Below, in pieces: positions 26,381 to 34,682 of a stretch of DNA of 64,000 nucleotides. The stretch covers positions 69,559 to 133,558 of the forward strand of contig JACKBU010000010.1 of NCBI GenBank assembly GCA_020634395.1, read 5' to 3'. The notes under the pieces are model-generated. The model had not been told where the DNA came from and did no database searches. It was given only the letters and a program-made list of their open reading frames with translations. Each line of letters begins with the position of its first letter. The first letter of the stretch is position 1. Made by a program: the position numbers and the translations under genes. The stretch comes from Ardenticatenaceae bacterium. Lineage in GTDB: Bacteria; Chloroflexota; Anaerolineae; Promineifilales; Promineifilaceae.

Positions 26381-26430
26381 AAACGCCCATGAACAGGTTT
26401 GAGGCCCAGACTTGTTCATGGGCGTTTTTT
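26381..26430 (+). terminator. Intrinsic terminator after the glycosidase-like gene
   Basis: AAACGCCCATGAACA pairs with TGTTCATGGGCGTTT (15-bp perfect stem, 17-nt loop), followed by a T run to 26430. Confidence 0.9.
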
Positions 26431-26432
26431 CT

Positions 26433-26465
26433 CAGGCAAGCCAGTTTGCAACACTGGCTTGCCTG
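26433..26465. repeat. 13-bp perfect inverted repeat upstream of the GT-C gene
   Basis: CAGGCAAGCCAGT-ttgcaac-ACTGGCTTGCCTG. It follows the terminator directly and ends 20 nt before the next ATG. No T run follows, so it may be a leader hairpin, an operator or a dispersed palindrome rather than a terminator. Confidence 0.65.
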
Positions 26466-26485
26466 GATTTCTCAAACAAAACGCC

Positions 26486-28366
26486 ATGCGCTTCTCTCGT
26501 CGCCAAGAGCTACTTGCTGCCTTTCTGCTTGGTCTGTTGGCCATCGGGATCTTCAATTTACACTACCGCTCGCCCATTCTCACCACCGGCAGCGATGCCC
26601 GGTTTAGTCTGTACGTCACACAGGCCCTTTTGTCCACGGGCAGCATCCAGTTAGATTCACGCCTGGAAGCATTTGGGCCGGACATCCGGCAAGATTACCG
26701 CATAGAAGAAATTGGTGAACATCTCTACTATTACTTTCCCCTCGGTTCTTCACTCTTTTCGCTGCCGTTTGTGTGGGCCGCCAATCAGGCCGGCTACCTG
26801 GTCGATTCAACGCAGCACGAAGACCGGCTGCAAAACCTCATTGCCGCCATCTTGTCGGCGTTGATCTTTCTGGTTACTTTTGCCGTTTTCAGATGTTACG
26901 GCGGTCTGTGGTGGAGCACGCTGGCGGCGACAGTGGCCATGTTGGGCAGTTCCTTTTCCAGCACGCTGGGCACCGGCTTGTGGACACTCAACTTCGCCAC
27001 GTTGTTTGTTATGTTGAGTATTTGGCTACTTGTGCGCCGGGACAGCGCCCACTCAACCACCGTTCACCCCCTCTGGTTAGGGAGTTTTTTGTTTGCAGCA
27101 TATCTGGCGCGCCCCACAACGGCCGTCTTCATCCTCCTCGTGTTCGTCTACCTTATATGGCAAGACAAGCGGGAAGTATGGGTAACGGCCGTTACCGCTC
27201 TCGCCTGGCTGTTCCTGTTTGTCCTCTATTCCCGGGCTGAGATGGGGGTCTGGCTGCCACCCTACTATTTACCGCAGCGGCTGGCCGGAGCCAACGTGCC
27301 GTTACCCATCGTCTTTTACGGCTTATTCTTCAGCCCGGGGCGTGGATTGTTCGTGTTCAGCCCGATGTTTCTGCTGCTGCTCATCGTGGCCTTGTGGCGG
27401 TGGCGCCACCTGCGCCACGAGCCTTTATTTTGGTTCGCGCTGGCCTGGATGGGGCTGCACACATGGACCTTGCTGCGATTTGAACATTGGTGGGGCGGCG
27501 CCAGCTTTGGGCCGCGCCTGCTTACCGACATTGTGCCGGCGTTTATCATCTTAACGGCCGTTCTTCGCAAACGTTGGCCGCTCGGCCTGGGGCTGCCCGC
27601 TCGGCGCTGGCTGCTGGGGTTGGGGATAGTGACGGCCGTCTTCAGTATTTATGTCAACGCTTATGCCGGTCTCTACGTTCCGGCTACCAGCCTATGGAAC
27701 AGCATGCCCGACATCGATAAGGCACCGCAGTATCTTTTCGATTGGCGGCATCCCCAGTTTGCCGCTACCCAGACCGCCAACTGCGCCAGGGACACCGATT
27801 TCCACCTGCAGCGGCTGGCCAACCATGAAACCGTGCTGGCGCCTTACCAGCCCGGCTTCGCACTCCCCTGGGCAAACGCAGCACCGGAGGGCACTTACAA
27901 GCGTGATCCGCAGTGGTATCTACCCGCCGCCAGGCGACGCGCAGCCGTGACCATCCCCAATCCACTGGGCAGCTTCAAGATATTTCTGCCGGTACTGGCC
28001 AACGGCGCGCAGCAGCTGGGTTTATTAGTTGGCTGGGATCTGTCGCAGCCGGCGGGTGTGACGGCCGTGTGCCAGCCCGCCTTTCTGGCCCTGCGCCTGA
28101 CCGCCCTGGAGCCGGATGTCCCCTACACCCTCCATCTGACCGCTCGTTCAGCCGCGCAGCAGCCCATCGTCATAGAGTTTAACGGCGATGTGATAGACAC
28201 GATTCAGCCCCAGCCGGCGTATCAGGAATGGCATATTCCCCTGGCGGGACGGCCGTTCCATCCAGACTCCTATGATCTGTTCACCTTTACCACGCCTGCT
28301 GGCGCGCCGCCGGATCTGACGCTCCAGGCGGTGACAGTTTCCCCGGCAGATAAGGCGGATCCGTGA
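26486..28366 (+). CDS. Polytopic membrane protein, GT-C glycosyltransferase-like
   Basis: 626 aa. About ten hydrophobic segments in residues 8-430 (e.g. LLAAFLLGLLAIGIF, WSTLAATVAMLGSSFS, LLLIVALWRWRHL) alternate with short loops; the first external loop contains SDARFSLYVTQ, where an acidic residue is placed as in GT-C enzymes of the PMT/ArnT type. The last ~200 residues are soluble and include IFLPVLANG. Probably transfers a sugar from a polyprenyl-phosphate donor on the outer face of the membrane. The ATG at 26486 was chosen because the open frame further upstream runs through the terminator. The DNA has several ACGGCCGT copies. Confidence 0.72.
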   Translation: MRFSRRQELLAAFLLGLLAIGIFNLHYRSPILTTGSDARFSLYVTQALLSTGSIQLDSRLEAFGPDIRQDYRIEEIGEHLYYYFPLGSSLFSLPFVWAANQAGYLVDSTQHEDRLQNLIAAILSALIFLVTFAVFRCYGGLWWSTLAATVAMLGSSFSSTLGTGLWTLNFATLFVMLSIWLLVRRDSAHSTTVHPLWLGSFLFAAYLARPTTAVFILLVFVYLIWQDKREVWVTAVTALAWLFLFVLYSRAEMGVWLPPYYLPQRLAGANVPLPIVFYGLFFSPGRGLFVFSPMFLLLLIVALWRWRHLRHEPLFWFALAWMGLHTWTLLRFEHWWGGASFGPRLLTDIVPAFIILTAVLRKRWPLGLGLPARRWLLGLGIVTAVFSIYVNAYAGLYVPATSLWNSMPDIDKAPQYLFDWRHPQFAATQTANCARDTDFHLQRLANHETVLAPYQPGFALPWANAAPEGTYKRDPQWYLPAARRRAAVTIPNPLGSFKIFLPVLANGAQQLGLLVGWDLSQPAGVTAVCQPAFLALRLTALEPDVPYTLHLTARSAAQQPIVIEFNGDVIDTIQPQPAYQEWHIPLAGRPFHPDSYDLFTFTTPAGAPPDLTLQAVTVSPADKADP

Positions 28367-28385
28367 GTAAAGGCGCGCATTTCCT

Positions 28386-28414
28386 TTGACAACACAGGAG
28401 GGTCTGGCTATAAT
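28386..28414 (+). promoter_or_regulatory. Consensus sigma70 promoter of the rplU-rpmA-rpmE operon
   Basis: TTGACA, a 17-nt spacer, TATAAT, followed by a leader of about 90 nt up to the rplU start. Confidence 0.85.
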
Positions 28415-28474
28415 CTCCCTTCGTCTGTGTGGGTCGTCCGTCCACTGCCCATACAAATTTATAATCAGACGCAG

Positions 28475-28501
28475 CCGGCATCTTGTATGCCGGTTCTTTT
28501 T
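28475..28501 (+). promoter_or_regulatory. Terminator-like hairpin in the rplU leader
   Basis: CCGGCAT-cttgt-ATGCCGG (7-bp stem) followed by TTCTTTTT and then, immediately, the GGAGGT ribosome binding site of rplU. The position suits attenuation or protein-dependent control of L21 synthesis, comparable in logic to L21 leaders known in Firmicutes. Confidence 0.55.
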
Positions 28502-28512
28502 GGAGGTATGTT

Positions 28513-28827
28513 GTGTACGCAATCGTAGAAAGTGGCGGCCGGCAGTACCGCGCCGAAGAGGGTCATAGCTTTTCAGTAGAAAAGCTGCCCTACGAAGTCG
28601 GTGACCAAATTGAGCTGAATAATGTTTTGCTCCTGGCCAATGGCGATGGAGTAAAAATTGGTCAACCAACACTGGCAGGCGTTTCGGTAAAAGCAACGGT
28701 CGTTGAACAATATCGCGGCAAGAAGATTTTTGTTTGGAAGTATAAGGCGAAGAATCGGTATCGTCGGCGGAAAGGGCATCGGCAAAGCTATACCCGTTTG
28801 CGCATTGACGAGATCGTCGCCGGTTAA
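28513..28827 (+). CDS. rplU: 50S ribosomal protein L21
   Basis: 104 aa, standard length, with YAIVESGGRQYRAEEG at the N-terminus and KIFVWKYKAKNRYRRRKGHRQSYTRLRI at the C-terminus. The start is GTG at 28513, 5 nt after a perfect GGAGGT; the in-frame ATG at 28483 lies inside the leader hairpin and would add ten unconserved residues. L21 binds 23S rRNA. First gene of the rplU-rpmA-rpmE operon. Confidence 0.97.
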   Translation: MYAIVESGGRQYRAEEGHSFSVEKLPYEVGDQIELNNVLLLANGDGVKIGQPTLAGVSVKATVVEQYRGKKIFVWKYKAKNRYRRRKGHRQSYTRLRIDEIVAG

Positions 28828-28839
28828 GGAGAAAGTATC

Positions 28840-29106
28840 ATGGCACATAAGAAAGGTGGCGGTTCAACACGAAACGGCCGTGACAGCAACGCAAAACGCC
28901 TGGGTGTCAAACGGTATGGCGGCGAGCACGTCATTCCCGGCAACATCATCATTCGCCAGCGCGGCACCAAAGTTCGCCCCGGCAACTACGTCGGCCTGGG
29001 CAAAGACTACACCATTTACTCCCTCATCGAGGGGCAGGTAACATTCGAGACCAAACACGGCCGTAAATACGTCAGTGTTTATCCGGCGAGTGAACAAGAG
29101 GCTTAG
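28840..29106 (+). CDS. rpmA: 50S ribosomal protein L27
   Basis: 88 aa beginning AHKKGGGSTRNGRDS, the flexible N-terminal tail that reaches the peptidyl-transferase centre; there is no Firmicutes-type cleaved leader. The body (KRYGGEHVIPGNIIIRQRGTK) is typical. AAGGAG precedes the ATG. The octamer ACGGCCGT occurs twice even in this highly conserved gene (NGRD and HGRK). Confidence 0.98.
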   Translation: MAHKKGGGSTRNGRDSNAKRLGVKRYGGEHVIPGNIIIRQRGTKVRPGNYVGLGKDYTIYSLIEGQVTFETKHGRKYVSVYPASEQEA

Positions 29107-29111
29107 TCATC

Positions 29112-29558
29112 ATGAAAGAAGATATCCATCCGCAATGGTATCCCGATGCCAAAGTCATCGTTGATGGGGAAGTCGTGATGACCGTTGGCTCCACCCGTCC
29201 GGAAATCCGCGTGGAAATCTGGTCCGGCTCTCATCCCTTCTACACCGGCACGCAGCGCCTGCTGGATACCGAAGGGCAGGTTGATCGCTTTATGCGCCGT
29301 TTGCAGCGCCGCGAAGCTATCCTGGCCGAACAAGATAGCAAAGAAGAAAAAACCGTGCCGACCAACCTGGAAGTCAGCGCCATGTCGCTGGGCTCCCGGG
29401 CCGAAAAAGCCCTGGAAGAAGCAAACGTTACCACCGTCGGTGACGTGCTGGCCCTGCTGCAAGAAGGCGACGACGCCCTGTTGGCTCTGCCAGGCATTGG
29501 CCAGAAAGCGCTCATCGACATCAAGCGCTTCCTGCGCGCCGAGGGCCTGATCGAGTAA
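29112..29558 (+). CDS. rpmE: 50S ribosomal protein L31 fused to an RNA polymerase alpha-CTD-like domain
   Basis: 148 aa, twice the usual L31 length. Residues 1-72 are L31 (MKEDIHPQWYPDAKVIV, GSHPFYTGTQRLLDTEGQVDRF) of the cysteine-free, non-zinc form. After a short acidic linker, residues about 85-147 align with the C-terminal domain of the RNA polymerase alpha subunit: SRAEKALEEANVTTVGDVL against VRSANCLKAEAIHYIGDL, and ALPGIGQKALIDIKRFL against TPNLGKKSLTEIKDVL. The Arg matching E. coli alpha R265 and the Gly and Lys matching G296 and K298 are kept; N268 is Lys. Start 5 nt after the L27 stop. The fusion could tie L31 to nucleic acid or polymerase; this is inference. Confidence 0.92.
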   Translation: MKEDIHPQWYPDAKVIVDGEVVMTVGSTRPEIRVEIWSGSHPFYTGTQRLLDTEGQVDRFMRRLQRREAILAEQDSKEEKTVPTNLEVSAMSLGSRAEKALEEANVTTVGDVLALLQEGDDALLALPGIGQKALIDIKRFLRAEGLIE

Positions 29559-29588
29559 CGCACGGCCGTTGCACTCGGAAAACCAACA

Positions 29589-29625
29589 AAGGGCAGATGC
29601 GGTAACGTATCTGCCCTTCTTTGTT
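29589..29625 (+). terminator. Intrinsic terminator of the ribosomal operon
   Basis: AAGGGCAGAT pairs with ATCTGCCCTT (10-bp perfect stem, 10-nt loop), followed by CTTTGTTTATTT. Confidence 0.85.
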
Positions 29626-29665
29626 TATTTGCATACACGAAAAACATCAAACGACAAAAACAATC

Positions 29666-30265
29666 ATGGGAAAACACACGAGAGGAAAAATCGAAGTCAT
29701 CTGCGGCAGCATGTTCAGTGGCAAAACCGAAGAACTCCTTCGCCTGCTGCGGCGCGCCGTCATCGCCCAACAGCAAGTCCAGGTCTTCAAACCCGCCATC
29801 GACGACCGCTTCCATGCCCAAAAAGTCACCTCCCACGTAGGCAACGCCTTCGAAGCCCATCCCGTTAACTGCGCCCAAGACATCCTCAGCCAACTGCTGC
29901 CCGAGACAACCGTCGTGGCCATCGACGAAGTCCAGTTTTTTGAGCCAGAAATCGTGGAAACCTGCGAGGCGCTGGCCCACGACGGCAAACGGGTGATTTG
30001 CGCCGGGCTAGACATGGATTTCCGCGGTGAGCCATTCGGCCCCATCCCCGCCCTTTTGTCCCGTGCGGAGCAAGTCACCAAGCTGCACGCTATTTGCGTC
30101 GTTTGCGGCGAAGAAGCCAGCCGCACCCAACGCCTGGTAGAAGGCCAGCCCGCCGCCTACGATGATCCCATTGTCCTGGTAGGCGCAGCCGAAGCCTACG
30201 AGGCGCGCTGCCGCCAGTGCCACCAGGTGCTACCTCCCCGTAACGGAGTGAAAAACCATGAATAA
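29666..30265 (+). CDS. tdk: Thymidine kinase, type II
   Basis: 199 aa. P-loop GSMFSGKTEELLR, DExQ-type Walker B VVAIDEVQFF, the lasso region, and two Cys pairs of the zinc site (CVVCGEEA and CRQCHQV). It phosphorylates thymidine in the salvage pathway. The ATG at 29666 (MGKHTRGKIEVICG) fits homologues; the open frame from 29621 runs through the terminator T tract and was rejected. It overlaps hpt by 8 nt. rpmE-tdk adjacency is also common in other phyla. Confidence 0.95.
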   Translation: MGKHTRGKIEVICGSMFSGKTEELLRLLRRAVIAQQQVQVFKPAIDDRFHAQKVTSHVGNAFEAHPVNCAQDILSQLLPETTVVAIDEVQFFEPEIVETCEALAHDGKRVICAGLDMDFRGEPFGPIPALLSRAEQVTKLHAICVVCGEEASRTQRLVEGQPAAYDDPIVLVGAAEAYEARCRQCHQVLPPRNGVKNHE

Positions 30266-30833
30266 AAATCCTGTCCGCGATTTAAACAGCGACATCGACC
30301 ATGTGCTGATCGATGAAACGGCCCTAGAGATGCGCATCCAGGAAATGGCCGCCGAGATCACGGCCGATTACGAAGGCATCGAAGATTTACTGCTGATTTG
30401 TGTCTTAAAAGGCGGCTACATTTTTCTCTCTGATCTGAGCCGCGCCATTGAGCGGCCGCACGCCATCGACTTCATGGGCATTTCCAGCTACGGGTCGGGC
30501 ACACGCAGCAGCGGCGCAGTGCAGATCATCATGGACCTGAAGGAGCCGATCGTGGGGCGGCACGTGCTCATCGTCGAAGATATCATCGACAGTGGGCGCA
30601 CGCTGGATTACATGCGCCGCAATCTGCTGGCCCGTTCACCGGCTTCACTGCGCATCTGTACGCTGCTAAACAAGCCTTCGCGCCGGGAGATTGACGTGCA
30701 CGTCGAATACATCGGTTTCAACATTCCTGACGAGTTTGTGGTGGGTTATGGCCTGGACTTTGACGAAATCTATCGCAATCTGCCCTACATTGCCGTGCTG
30801 AAGCCGGAAGTGTTCGCCCATCTGCAAGCCTGA
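30258..30833 (+). CDS. hpt: Hypoxanthine phosphoribosyltransferase
   Basis: 191 aa. PRPP-binding motif VLIVEDIIDSGRTLDYM, the flexible-loop SSYGSGTRSSG, and LLLICVLKGGYIFLSDL near the N-terminus are typical of HGPRT. It converts hypoxanthine or guanine plus PRPP to IMP or GMP. Its start overlaps the end of tdk, so the two form a nucleoside/base salvage unit. Length is normal. Confidence 0.96.
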   Translation: MNKNPVRDLNSDIDHVLIDETALEMRIQEMAAEITADYEGIEDLLLICVLKGGYIFLSDLSRAIERPHAIDFMGISSYGSGTRSSGAVQIIMDLKEPIVGRHVLIVEDIIDSGRTLDYMRRNLLARSPASLRICTLLNKPSRREIDVHVEYIGFNIPDEFVVGYGLDFDEIYRNLPYIAVLKPEVFAHLQA

Positions 30834-30865
30834 TTTACCCAGATCGTTTATCGTTCACCGTTCCC

Positions 30866-32503
30866 ATGAATCCATCTATTCCCGCAGATCTCTCGCCATA
30901 CGCCGGCCGATGGGTGGCAATTGTGCAAGGCCGGGTAGCCGGTGTCGGCGAAACGCCGGAGGCGGCGAAACGCCTGGCGCAGCACAACCGCCCCAAGGAA
31001 CGGCCGTCGCTGCAATTTGTCGAGGCACCGGGCGGTGAGCCGCTGCATCTGCCGCCGCTGCTGGACGAGATACGGCCGTTTCTCGCCGCGCTCGACATCC
31101 CCGTGTACCTGGTAGGCGGGGCAGTGCGCGACGCCCTGATGGGCCGCCCCGGCCACGACCTCGATTTTGTCGTGCCCGAACAAGCCATCCGCCTCACCTT
31201 CAAAATGGCCGATTATCTCAACAAACCAGCCTACGTGCTGGACCAGGAACGCGACGCCGGGCGGGTGGTGCTGCGCGAAGAAAACACCACCCTCGATTTT
31301 TCCCGTTTTCGCGGCCCAGATCTGGCTGCGGACCTGCGAGACCGCGACTTCACCATCAACGCGCTGGCGCTGCCAGCCACGGCCGTTACCGCGCACAGCG
31401 TCATCGACCCGCACGGCGGGCTGGCCGACCTGGCGGGTCGCCGCCTGCGCCTGGTGCAGCCGCAGGCGTTGGAACGAGACCCGGTGCGTACGCTGCGCGC
31501 CATCCGCCAATCGCTGGCGCTAGACTTTGACCTGACGCCGGAAACACGCACGGCCGTGAGGGTGGCCGCGCCGCTGCTGTCTGGCGCCTCTGTGGAGCGC
31601 GTGCGTGACGAGCTGGTTAAACTGCTTAACACGGCCGTGCCCGACCGGGCTGTGGCGGAAATGTACTCGCTGGGCCTGCTGGCCGAGGTGCTGCCGGAGA
31701 TTGCGGCCCTGGCTGACGTAGCCCAATCCGCCCCGCACACGCAGCCGGTGCTGGCCCATACCCTGGAGGTACTGCGCTGGCTGGCGGTAGTGGAAACGGC
31801 CGTCGTTGCCCAACAGCCGACGGCCCATGCCAGCCTGCAAACCGCGCAAGAGGCGCTGGCACCTTACGCCGCGGCCCTGGCGCAGCACCTGGAAAGGGCC
31901 GTGGATGGGGGATTAGACGGCCGTGTCTTGCTGCGTCTGGGAGGACTGTTTCACGATGTGGGCAAGAAAACGACTCAGACCGTGACCGAAGACGGCCGTA
32001 TCCGCTTTTTGGGCCATGACGGAGCGGGGGCCGAGCTGGCAAACGGCCGTTTGCGCCAGTTAACGTTCAGCAATCAGGCCATCAAACACGTGGAAACCAT
32101 CGTGGCCGGGCATATGCGGCCGATGCTCCTGGCTGCGACCGGCAGCGCGCCTTCGCGCCGCGCCATTTACCGCTACTTCCAGGCTACCCAGACGGCCGGG
32201 TTAGATATTTGCCTGCTCAGTCTGGCCGACCACCTGGGAACATATGGCGGACCCGGCCCGGAAGCAGAGTGGCAGCAGCTAGTGGCCGTGGTAACGCGCC
32301 TGTTAGCCCACTACTTTGATCATCACACCGACACCGTCGCGCCCGAGCCGCTGGTGGACGGACACGATCTCATTCGCCTGCTGCAAATCCAGCCCGGGCC
32401 GGAAATCGGCCGGCTGCTGCGCCTGATACAGGAAGCGCAGGCTGCCGGGGAAATCCACAACCGCGAAGATGCGCTGCTTCTGGCCCAGCGGAGCAAGAAT
32501 TAG
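30866..32503 (+). CDS. CCA-adding enzyme/poly(A) polymerase-like nucleotidyltransferase with HD domain and DUF5678-like N-terminus
   Basis: 545 aa. Residues about 10-50 (YAGRWVAIVQGRVAGVGETPEAA) look like a DUF5678 domain. The class II nucleotidyltransferase head follows with VYLVGGAVRDALMG, LDFVV metal-binding acidic residues, RDFTINALAL and the neck DPVRTLRAIRQS. A C-terminal HD domain (GLFHDVGKKTTQT, about residue 355) suggests phosphatase or phosphodiesterase activity on cyclic ends, as in some CCA enzymes. No SD is clear. It may add CCA to tRNA or act on another RNA; family members are hard to separate by sequence. Confidence 0.88.
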   Translation: MNPSIPADLSPYAGRWVAIVQGRVAGVGETPEAAKRLAQHNRPKERPSLQFVEAPGGEPLHLPPLLDEIRPFLAALDIPVYLVGGAVRDALMGRPGHDLDFVVPEQAIRLTFKMADYLNKPAYVLDQERDAGRVVLREENTTLDFSRFRGPDLAADLRDRDFTINALALPATAVTAHSVIDPHGGLADLAGRRLRLVQPQALERDPVRTLRAIRQSLALDFDLTPETRTAVRVAAPLLSGASVERVRDELVKLLNTAVPDRAVAEMYSLGLLAEVLPEIAALADVAQSAPHTQPVLAHTLEVLRWLAVVETAVVAQQPTAHASLQTAQEALAPYAAALAQHLERAVDGGLDGRVLLRLGGLFHDVGKKTTQTVTEDGRIRFLGHDGAGAELANGRLRQLTFSNQAIKHVETIVAGHMRPMLLAATGSAPSRRAIYRYFQATQTAGLDICLLSLADHLGTYGGPGPEAEWQQLVAVVTRLLAHYFDHHTDTVAPEPLVDGHDLIRLLQIQPGPEIGRLLRLIQEAQAAGEIHNREDALLLAQRSKN

Positions 32504-32524
32504 CTGTTGGCTGCCGGCTGCCGG

Positions 32525-33091
32525 CTATCCTTTATTCATCTCTAGCAGGGCCAGGAATTCTTGCCGGGTAGCCGGGTTGCTCTTAAATGAACCCACCATC
32601 GCACTGGTTACCAGGCGCGCCTGCTGTTTTTTGACGCCGCGCATCATGGCACAAAAGTGTGTGCCTTCGACGATAACGCCCACACCCTGCGGGGCTAAAA
32701 TCTCGTTCAACGTATCGGCGATTTGCTGCGTCATGCGCTCCTGCACCTGCAGGCGATGGGCAAATATGTCGACTGTACGCGGGATTTTTGACAGACCGAT
32801 AATTTTCGCGTCCGGTACGTAGGCCACGTGGGCGCGGCCAAAAAAGGGCAGCAGATGGTGTTCGCACATGCTGAAAAACTCAATGTCCTTAACCATGATC
32901 ATTTCGTCGTATACCACTTCGGACACAGCTTCCGCGACGAACTCGGCCGGATCTATCTGGTAGCCGTCCAGGATCTCGCCAAACATAGCGGCTACACGGG
33001 AGGGGGTACGGCGCAGCCCGCGCCGCTGCGGGTCTTCGCCTATGGCGCCTAGAAGGGTATGCACGGCCGTTTCCAGTTCTTCAAAGTTCAT
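32525..33091 (-). CDS. folE: GTP cyclohydrolase I (FolE type)
   Basis: 188 aa. Zinc ligands are in SMCEHHLLPFFG (Cys, His) and THFCAMMRG (Cys); GLSKIPRTVDIFAHRLQVQERMTQQIA is the classic family signature. It makes dihydroneopterin triphosphate from GTP, the first step of folate synthesis. Length is standard. Upstream (minus strand) a TATAAT at 33124-33129 lies about 33 nt from the ATG, with GGAGC before the start. Convergent with the CCA/PAP gene. Confidence 0.97.
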   Translation of the reverse strand: MNFEELETAVHTLLGAIGEDPQRRGLRRTPSRVAAMFGEILDGYQIDPAEFVAEAVSEVVYDEMIMVKDIEFFSMCEHHLLPFFGRAHVAYVPDAKIIGLSKIPRTVDIFAHRLQVQERMTQQIADTLNEILAPQGVGVIVEGTHFCAMMRGVKKQQARLVTSAMVGSFKSNPATRQEFLALLEMNKG

Positions 33092-33266
33092 AGTTTGCTC
33101 CGTTTTTCAAATAGCAGTCAGCCATTATATCACCGGGAAACGGCCGTGCTGCCGGAAGCGTGCGCAAAATTACTGCCACAGCAACCGCGCCTTCCCCTCT
33201 TGCTTTGCGCCAGGCCCAAATCATTAAAGTTAGCATGATTGTCAGTGCGCTAGACGTAAAAAAAGA

Positions 33267-33345
33267 TATAATGGTACATATCTCTTTCCCATTTTTATGT
33301 CACTCTACAAGAAGGGTGGTCCAACCATGAACCCATAGCACCCTT
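33267..33345 (+). promoter_or_regulatory. -10 box and leader inverted repeat upstream of gltA
   Basis: A TATAAT at 33267-33272 is followed by a leader of about 90 nt. Within it AAGGGTG (33312-33318) can pair with CACCCTT (33339-33345). No good -35 box is visible, and the leader structure is weak evidence for control. Confidence 0.4.
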
Positions 33346-33371
33346 GGGAGCAGTCACTGGAGGCAATGAAT

Positions 33372-34658
33372 ATGACAAAAGATAGTTTAACCATTACCGA
33401 TAATCGCACCGGCAAATCCTACGAAATACCTGTGACCTACGATACCATCAACGCGATGGATTTACGCCAGATCAAGGTAAACCCGGATGATTTTGGCATG
33501 ATGAGTTATGATCCCGCGTTTAAGAATACCGCTTCCACCAAAAGCACCATCACCTATATCGATGGCGCAAAAGGTATTCTGCGCTATCGCGGGTATCCCA
33601 TCGAACAATTGGCCGAAAAATCAAATTATTTGGAAGTAGCTTATTTGATTTTGAACGGTGAACTGCCCACCAAAGCGGAATACGATGAGTGGCAGTACGA
33701 AATTTTGCATCATACGTTTGTGCACGAAAACATCAAGCGCCTGATGCAGCACTTCCGTTACGATGCTCATCCCATGGGCATGTTCATTGCCACAGTGGCA
33801 GCGATGTCTACCTTCTATCCCGAAGGGCGCAACATTGAGGATCCGCACAATCGTCTGATTCAGACCATGCGCCTCATCGCCAAAGTGCCGACGGTAGCAG
33901 CCTTTACTTACCGCCATATGCGCGGTCTGCCCTACGTTTACCCGGACAATGACCTCAGCTACACCGGCAACTTCTTGAACATGTTGGACAAGATGACACA
34001 AGTGAAATACGAGCCTAATCCGGTGCTGGAACGGGCGCTGGATGTGCTTTTTATTCTGCACGCCGACCACGAACAAAACTGCGGCACGGCGGCCATGCGC
34101 GTCATTGGTTCCAGCCATACAGACCCCTACACGGCCATGGCCGGGGCGGCAGCGGCGCTGTACGGTCCGCTGCACGGCGGCGCGAATGAAGCCGTCTTGC
34201 GGATGCTGCTGGAAATCGGCGATGTGAAAAACGTGCCGGAATTTATCGACGGGGTGAAAAAGCGTGAACGCCTGCTGATGGGTTTTGGCCATCGTGTTTA
34301 CAAAAATTATGATCCGCGGGCCAAGATCATCAAGAAGATTTCCGACGAAGTGTTTGAAGTCACCGGCAAGAATCCCTTGTTGGATATCGCGTTGGAACTG
34401 GAGCGGATTGCGCTGGAAGATGATTTCTTTGTGTCGCGGAATTTGTACCCGAACGTCGACTTCTATTCCGGTATTATTTACCAGGCGATGCGCTTCCCGA
34501 TCTCGATGTTCCCGGTATTGTTTGCCATTCCGCGTACGGTGGGCTGGCTGGCACAGTGGGAAGAAATGCTGCGTGACGACGAACAGAAGATCGCCCGTCC
34601 GCGCCAGATTTACCTGGGTGAAGGCGAACGTGATTATGTGCCGATGGCCAAGCGCTAG
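33372..34658 (+). CDS. gltA: Citrate synthase
   Basis: 428 aa. Catalytic residues fall in GPLHGGANEAVL (His), GFGHRVYKNYDPRA (His) and NVDFYSG (Asp). The N-terminus (LRYRGYPIEQLAE) and C-terminus (RPRQIYLGEGERDYVPMAKR) are standard for the type II-like bacterial enzyme. It condenses oxaloacetate and acetyl-CoA. ATG 33372 was preferred to 33366 because TGGAGG then lies at an 8-nt spacing. It is monocistronic, with a terminator made of two ACGGCCGT octamers; the coding region itself has none. Confidence 0.97.
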   Translation: MTKDSLTITDNRTGKSYEIPVTYDTINAMDLRQIKVNPDDFGMMSYDPAFKNTASTKSTITYIDGAKGILRYRGYPIEQLAEKSNYLEVAYLILNGELPTKAEYDEWQYEILHHTFVHENIKRLMQHFRYDAHPMGMFIATVAAMSTFYPEGRNIEDPHNRLIQTMRLIAKVPTVAAFTYRHMRGLPYVYPDNDLSYTGNFLNMLDKMTQVKYEPNPVLERALDVLFILHADHEQNCGTAAMRVIGSSHTDPYTAMAGAAAALYGPLHGGANEAVLRMLLEIGDVKNVPEFIDGVKKRERLLMGFGHRVYKNYDPRAKIIKKISDEVFEVTGKNPLLDIALELERIALEDDFFVSRNLYPNVDFYSGIIYQAMRFPISMFPVLFAIPRTVGWLAQWEEMLRDDEQKIARPRQIYLGEGERDYVPMAKR

Positions 34659-34682
34659 ATTTTTGAGAATTTGAGGGAAAGT

